NCBI GenBank assembly: GCA_937899365.1 | Contig: CALBPH010000356.1 | Span: forward strand, 1 to 10,267 | Length of the DNA: 10,267 nucleotides | Direction: 5' to 3' | Source: an uncultured Leptolyngbya sp. | GTDB lineage: Bacteria > Cyanobacteriota > Cyanobacteriia > Phormidesmidales > Phormidesmidaceae | Part shown: in pieces, positions 7,048 to 10,267 of the stretch | Layout of the letters: each line of letters begins with the position of its first letter | How positions within the stretch are numbered: the stretch's first letter is position 1 | Made by a program: the position numbers and the translations under genes | The notes under the pieces: model-generated | Database searches by the model: none | What the model was told of the DNA's origin: nothing | The model's input: the letters and a program-made list of their open reading frames with translations, nothing else

Positions 7048-7476
7048 ATGACACCCAGTACCATGCTCTTTGTTATCTACGACGGCGTCTGCATCCTATG
7101 CTCAACCCTAGTGCAGTGTCTAGAGTTGCTGGATCTGTGGCAACGTTTTCGCTATGGCTCCATGCAAGACACCGAACTGCTAAAGCAGTTTAATGTGACG
7201 GCGGCTGACTGCGAGCTGGGCATGTTGCTGATTGACGAAGCTAACCCAACCAAGCGATGGCAAGGAAGTGATGCGGCCGAAGAGATTGGGGCGCGACTGC
7301 CGACAGGGCAGCTATTTGTGGCGGCCTATCGCGGGTTACCGGGTCTAAAGCGCAGTGGGGATAGGCTATACGCATTTGTGCGAGACAACCGATATCGGCT
7401 GTTTGGCCGCCGTGCCTCTACCTACAAATCAGACTATGGCGTCTGTAAGTCAGACCGATGTGATCAATATTTTTAG
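7048..7476 (+). CDS. DCC-family (DUF393) thiol-disulfide oxidoreductase-like protein
   Basis: A 142-residue protein of the DUF393 (DCC, YuxK-like) family. The defining motif is at the N-terminus: YDGVCILC, with D12 and the C15-x-x-C18 pair on a thioredoxin-like first strand-turn. The family's C-terminal block RDNRYRLFGRR is at 112-122. Usual function is inferred redox chemistry on thiols; the substrate is unknown. Odd here is a tail after the family block that ends with C133 and C138 and replaces the usual short end. No signal peptide is seen, so it is probably cytoplasmic. The ATG at 7048 has no ribosome site; an ATG at 7063 (MLFVIYDG) is equally possible. It is transcribed away from pstS and convergent with the DUF3143 gene. 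Confidence 0.8.
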   Translation: MTPSTMLFVIYDGVCILCSTLVQCLELLDLWQRFRYGSMQDTELLKQFNVTAADCELGMLLIDEANPTKRWQGSDAAEEIGARLPTGQLFVAAYRGLPGLKRSGDRLYAFVRDNRYRLFGRRASTYKSDYGVCKSDRCDQYF

Positions 7477-7531
7477 GATGTTTTTGTATGCTCGCTGTTT
7501 AATTTTTTTACGGTCCAGCAATAATAGCGTC

Positions 7532-7780
7532 TTATAAATCTTGACGACTGAGGGAGTACTTAAAGCCACGCTGAATATTGTCACCAGCGCTGCCCGCTTC
7601 GAGATAGCGCACAATAATTGAGTCGGTCTCTAGCAGCAGGTCTGCACGCCAAGCCACTTTAGTGATTTCCCAACGGTTGAGTTCGGAGCTGTCTTGCTGG
7701 CCACCTTGCTGGGTCAGCCATAGCTCGATATCGGGCAAGGTGTGGTTGTAGAGGGGAGTATCGGCTGAGGGAAGGGCCAT
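7532..7780 (-). CDS. DUF3143 family small protein
   Basis: An 82-residue soluble protein that I recognise as the cyanobacterial DUF3143 family, function unknown. Family features: the N-terminal ADTPLYNHTLPDIELWL block (about 6-22), a central W-rich stretch (RWEITKVAWRADLLLETDSIIVRYL, about 36-60) and the C-terminal IQRGFKYSLSRQDL. There are no cysteines, no membrane segment and no signal. The ATG at 7780 has only a weak purine-rich stretch upstream. It is the third and last gene of a minus-strand run, 32 bases after the J-domain gene, so co-transcription is likely. It converges with the DCC gene, and the 55-base gap has a plus-strand run of seven T (7503-7509) but no stem. Family call is from memory of its sequence pattern. 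Confidence 0.75.
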   Translation of the reverse strand: MALPSADTPLYNHTLPDIELWLTQQGGQQDSSELNRWEITKVAWRADLLLETDSIIVRYLEAGSAGDNIQRGFKYSLSRQDL

Positions 7781-7812
7781 GGTTATTTTCTCGAAAAACT
7801 AATTTTCAGGAG

Positions 7813-8268
7813 CTATAGGACAGAGCGGGTCAAATCGCTGTCGGCAAGGCCCAGAATAAATACTAGAGCCAGACAGGCCGCAAAGGTAAGCCCCAGGATA
7901 AATAGGGCAAAAATTTCCCCGGCTGAGAGGGGGCGATCGGTGGGGTCAAGGTAGCTATAGCGAGACTCAAAGGGACGATCTTTGAGCGTCCCATCTCTAA
8001 AATCCTTGGGGGACTGGCTAACGTAGATCCGGGAGTAGCCAATTTTTTCGTCGTAGGTTAAACGTTGCTCGGGATTGCTGAGGATGCCATAGGCTTCGTT
8101 GAGGGCTTGAAATTTTTGGGTTGCGATCGCACCGGCCAATTCCGTCGTATCAGGATGATAAAGCTTACTCAACTCCCGATAGGCGCGACGAATGTCCTGG
8201 GGCGAGGCCGTTGGCTTTACCCCCAGGAGTTCGTAATGATTTTTGGGACTGTCGTCACTGTTTGTCAT
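7813..8268 (-). CDS. Membrane-anchored J-domain (DnaJ-like) protein
   Basis: A 151-residue protein with an N-terminal J domain (about 10-75: HYELLGV, the helix II residues RRAYRELSKLYHPD, then FQALNEAYGILSNPEQRLTYD). The HPD tripeptide needed to stimulate DnaK/Hsp70 ATPase is intact at 38-40. A polar linker follows, then one membrane helix at about 119-141 and a short tail. There is no Gly/Phe region or zinc domain, so it is a type III J protein that would recruit DnaK to a membrane. ATG 8268 begins ten residues before the domain and leaves an 11-base gap to the upstream stop; ATG 8310 would overlap the upstream gene by 31 bases and add 14 residues without family character. It sits between the YaaW-like and DUF3143 genes. 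Confidence 0.88.
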   Translation of the reverse strand: MTNSDDSPKNHYELLGVKPTASPQDIRRAYRELSKLYHPDTTELAGAIATQKFQALNEAYGILSNPEQRLTYDEKIGYSRIYVSQSPKDFRDGTLKDRPFESRYSYLDPTDRPLSAGEIFALFILGLTFAACLALVFILGLADSDLTRSVL

Positions 8269-8279
8269 ATCTGCGTAAG

Positions 8280-9143
8280 CTATGCCACTGCCTCTAGTTC
8301 CATGGGGCATGGCCCATTTACGCCGTCACGGGTAAGTCGAATCTGGGCCAGGGTAAACACAACCGGAATCACGCGAGTATAGTTTGACGCAACGGCCCGC
8401 CAGCCAAGATCTACTAAAAACCAGGTCCATAGGGCTGGCCCCATAAAGGCAAACACACCACGCACGGCTCCATAGCGGGCGGCATTGATGGCCATACCGC
8501 GAGAGGCCAAATGGGCAGCTGTCCGTCCCTGAACCTTTGCGCCCCACGTGGCAGCTCCCCGCAAGGTCTGCTTAGCCACCTCATAGCGGGCTAGCTGGAG
8601 GGCAAACTGCCTAGCAATTTGCTGCATTAACCAGGGACGAATCACCGAGCTGACGGCCACAGCGCTGCTCCCTTTAAGGACCAACGCCATGGGGTTCTTC
8701 TGGAGCTGAGGAGATAGCTGCTGAAACTGCTCTGCCTGGGCCAGCTCACTGGTGAGCCGTCGCTGTAGCTGCCGCTGCTGACGTGGCGTTAGCCGACGCC
8801 AGGTTTTTTCGAGCAGCTGTAAAAAGATTTCGGCCTCCAGGTCGAGGGTGGATAGACCGGTAGGCAGCTGTAGCTTGAGGTGGTGGCTAAGCTGTAGCAA
8901 AATCTGTCGATAGCTGCGCTGCTGCGTGTCTTGCCGTAACACCGTCAGACCATCGGCCGCCAGATAGCGCACCCGAGATTCGATCTGGGCTAAGCGCTGG
9001 TTGCGATCGCATCGCTGCACCAACTGCGGCGACGGCGTGCACCAGTAGTCTAATGGATTAAATTTTGGTCGAAACAGCACCTCGGCCAGTGCAGCTAGTT
9101 CATCATGGGTTGCTAACTCTAACCCCGTCCTGAGTTCATCCAC
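8280..9143 (-). CDS. YaaW-family (UPF0174-like) protein
   Basis: A 287-residue protein that resembles the E. coli YaaW family (UPF0174, with DUF3944-like start), function unknown. The similarity I can see is in the middle, YRQILLQLSHHLKLQLPTG then LEAEIFLQLLEKTWRRL (about 78-118), and in the C-terminal block NYTRVIPVVFTLAQIRL (about 253-269) after a Gly/Ala-rich hydrophobic stretch. The middle is rich in Gln, Leu and Arg and predicted helical. About residues 225-250 could associate with membrane. The start is GTG at 9143; the nearest purine-rich site (GGAG) is about 15 bases upstream, so the start is not certain. It is followed after 11 bases by the J-domain gene, which suggests a shared transcript and perhaps a chaperone link. 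Confidence 0.7.
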   Translation of the reverse strand: MDELRTGLELATHDELAALAEVLFRPKFNPLDYWCTPSPQLVQRCDRNQRLAQIESRVRYLAADGLTVLRQDTQQRSYRQILLQLSHHLKLQLPTGLSTLDLEAEIFLQLLEKTWRRLTPRQQRQLQRRLTSELAQAEQFQQLSPQLQKNPMALVLKGSSAVAVSSVIRPWLMQQIARQFALQLARYEVAKQTLRGAATWGAKVQGRTAAHLASRGMAINAARYGAVRGVFAFMGPALWTWFLVDLGWRAVASNYTRVIPVVFTLAQIRLTRDGVNGPCPMELEAVA

Positions 9144-9241
9144 AGGTCAGCTAATCGCTCCAAGCAACGGCATAATTTGCCTTATTCTACCTAGTTCCCA
9201 GATAAAACGGGCGGTCAAACAGCCAGGTATCAGCTCTTAAA

Positions 9242-9499
9242 CTACTTTTCCAGCCGCACCGCGTACCACTGCCAGGAAACACCTGGAGTAACCTCAAACT
9301 CACAGGCTGTATCCCGAAGATGCTTAGCCTGCTGATCAATTAGGTCAATTTTTTGTAAGTCTCTGGGCAAAGTACCAGGATATTGCTCCAACATAGACTT
9401 AAGTTTTGCCAGAAGCTCGTGGGGCTCCAGAAATACTTCATCACTGCCAGGAACTAGCAGCACAAACATATCCTCGCTGTACATTGTCGAATCTGCCAT
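9242..9499 (-). CDS. CRR7-like small protein (chlororespiratory reduction 7 family)
   Basis: An 85-residue soluble protein. Its pattern (MADSxMYxEDxFVLL near the start, FLEPHELLAKLKSML in the middle, LPRDLQ, and the ending WQWYAVRLEK) fits the cyanobacterial CRR7 family as I remember it. In plants CRR7 is needed for assembly of the chloroplast NDH complex; in cyanobacteria the role is inferred. It has no signal peptide or membrane segment. The start is fixed by AAGGGAG at 9514-9508, eight bases before ATG 9499; a TTG at 9526 would add nine residues and put the ribosome site inside the gene. It is divergent from sir and followed by a 98-base gap before the YaaW-like gene, so a shared transcript is possible but not shown. 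Confidence 0.65.
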   Translation of the reverse strand: MADSTMYSEDMFVLLVPGSDEVFLEPHELLAKLKSMLEQYPGTLPRDLQKIDLIDQQAKHLRDTACEFEVTPGVSWQWYAVRLEK

Positions 9500-9856
9500 A
9501 GCCCCAACTCCCTTTGTAGTGGCCAATCCCCCTTCATCCTAAGGGCTAAGCCCAGAAAAAATAGCCCCCGAACTCGACTGGCTTTTTAAGGATTAGATAA
9601 CATTTGAACCCAGGGCAGCCGCTCAGAAAATAGTTAGCAATGATACAATCAGGCATACACCACTATTCCGCTCGGGTTACCGGACAATAAAATCTAACGA
9701 TTTAATTGGGAATACCATTATTGATTGACTCTCTGACTACAATTAGCCTTGCCTAGTCTAGCTTCAGACACCTCTCAATCAGACATGGCACCCCATTTCT
9801 AATGCCTGAGCGTCCTTCGGGATTTTGTTCACTGTTCTGCTACTGACCGCTTCACC
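9500..9856. other. CRR7-like / sir divergent intergenic region
   Basis: About 360 bases between two divergent genes, expected to hold both promoters. I see -10-like TACAAT at 9644-9649 and 9738-9743 on the plus strand, but neither has a good -35 at normal spacing. AGCC (9563-9566) and GGCT (9580-9583), flanked by an A run and a T run, could form a weak hairpin. A 14-codon frame with two Cys codons lies at 9802-9846; see findings. No regulator site (for example an NtcA GTA-N8-TAC) was found. Confidence 0.45.
9508..9514 (-). promoter_or_regulatory. Ribosome binding site deciding the CRR7-like start
   Basis: AAGGGAG on the minus strand, eight bases before ATG 9499. It is the clearest Shine-Dalgarno match in this half of the window and rules out the upstream TTG. 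Confidence 0.7.
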
Positions 9857-10267
9857 ATGGTTCAAGCTCCAATCTCTCCTGCTAAGCAAGCCACAGCAGG
9901 TCACCCCCTAACTCCCACAGTCTAAAAAGTTTCTAAGCTCGAAGGTATCAAGGAGCGGAGTCAGTTTCTTAGGGAACCAGTAGCGACTGAGCTAGCCCAA
10001 GACACGACGCACTTCACCGAAGACGGTATTCAAATCCTAAAATTCCACGGCTCCTATCAGCAGGACAATCGGGATAACCGGGTAAGGGGACAGGAAAAGG
10101 ACTACCGCATGATGTTGCGGACCCGTAATCCGGGGGGTCTGGTGTCACCTGAACTACATCTGACGCTAGATGAGCTATCGGATACCTACGGCTATGGCAA
10201 TATTCGCGCCACCACCCGCCAAGCCTTTCAGCTCCACGGCATTCTCAAAAGAAATCTCAAGGCGACT
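9857..10267 (+). pseudogene. sir: Ferredoxin-sulfite reductase N-terminal part, interrupted by an in-frame stop (3' end outside window)
   Basis: The frame from ATG 9857 reads as the N-terminus of cyanobacterial ferredoxin-dependent sulfite reductase, the siroheme/[4Fe-4S] enzyme that reduces sulfite to sulfide with six electrons from ferredoxin. Codons 1-22 are a variable lead. Codon 23 (9923-9925) is TAA. The same frame then continues without a break through family blocks: LEGIKERSQFLREPVATEL, TTHFTEDGIQILKFHGSYQQDNRDNR, DYRMMLRTRNPGG, and RATTRQAFQLHGILK at the window end. The Arg in LRTR (codon 88) matches a substrate-site Arg of E. coli CysI. No ATG, GTG or TTG lies in frame between the stop and 10109, so restarting there would lose about 60 conserved residues. 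It may be a real null allele, a sequencing error in one base, readthrough, or a rare ATC/ATT start. Sir identity is firm; pseudogene status is not. Confidence 0.8.

Noticed and set aside
8065..8382. Open plus-strand frame of 105 codons across the J-domain gene start
   Set aside because: Antisense to the J domain with its intact HPD motif and to the end of the YaaW-like gene; no ribosome site or recognisable domain.
1..10267. CRISPR arrays, tRNA or rRNA genes, insertion sequences, phage or defence genes
   Set aside because: I searched both strands by eye and found no regular repeats with spacers, cloverleaf-like sequence, terminal inverted repeats with transposase, or recognisable defence domains.

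Overview
The window reads as ordinary chromosomal DNA from a cyanobacterium. Five copies of the HIP1 octamer GCGATCGC lie in about 10 kb (starts near 41, 692, 2788, 8123 and 9003). The gene content agrees: a phylloquinone-type MenG, a DUF3143 protein, a CRR7-like protein and a ferredoxin-type sulfite reductase. Base composition is near half G+C by eye. The very acidic exported PstS hints at a marine or salt-tolerant host, but this is inference.

Layout: 2-292 (+) is the C-terminal end of a GAF-domain protein cut by the window edge. 431-1138 (+) is menG, overlapping by four bases (ATGA) a UPF0754/DUF445 membrane protein gene at 1135-2364 (+). Converging on these from the right is a phosphate-uptake operon on the minus strand in the order pstS (6644-5625), pstC (5317-4334), pstA (4251-3343), pstB (3290-2493). 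It has a cyanobacterial Pho box upstream of pstS, a palindrome in the pstS leader and a strong hairpin between pstS and pstC. A DCC/DUF393 thiol-disulfide oxidoreductase-like gene follows at 7048-7476 (+). A compact minus-strand cluster comes next: a YaaW-family protein (9143-8280), a membrane-anchored J-domain protein (8268-7813) and a DUF3143 protein (7780-7532). A CRR7-like gene is at 9499-9242 (-). The 5' part of a ferredoxin-sulfite reductase gene (sir) starts at 9857 (+) and runs off the window.

How the genes work together: the Pst proteins form one ABC importer. PstS binds phosphate at the outer face of the inner membrane, PstC and PstA form the channel, and PstB supplies ATP hydrolysis. 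The Pho box implies control by the SphS-SphR (PhoR-PhoB type) system. MenG acts at the last methylation step of phylloquinone synthesis, which serves photosystem I. The CRR7-like protein belongs to a family tied to assembly of the photosynthetic NDH complex, and Sir reduces sulfite with photosynthetic ferredoxin.

The most notable observation is an in-frame TAA at codon 23 of sir, just before the conserved part of an otherwise intact N-terminus. I see no CRISPR array, insertion sequence, tRNA, rRNA or recognisable defence system. The least understood stretch is the YaaW / J-domain / DUF3143 cluster.
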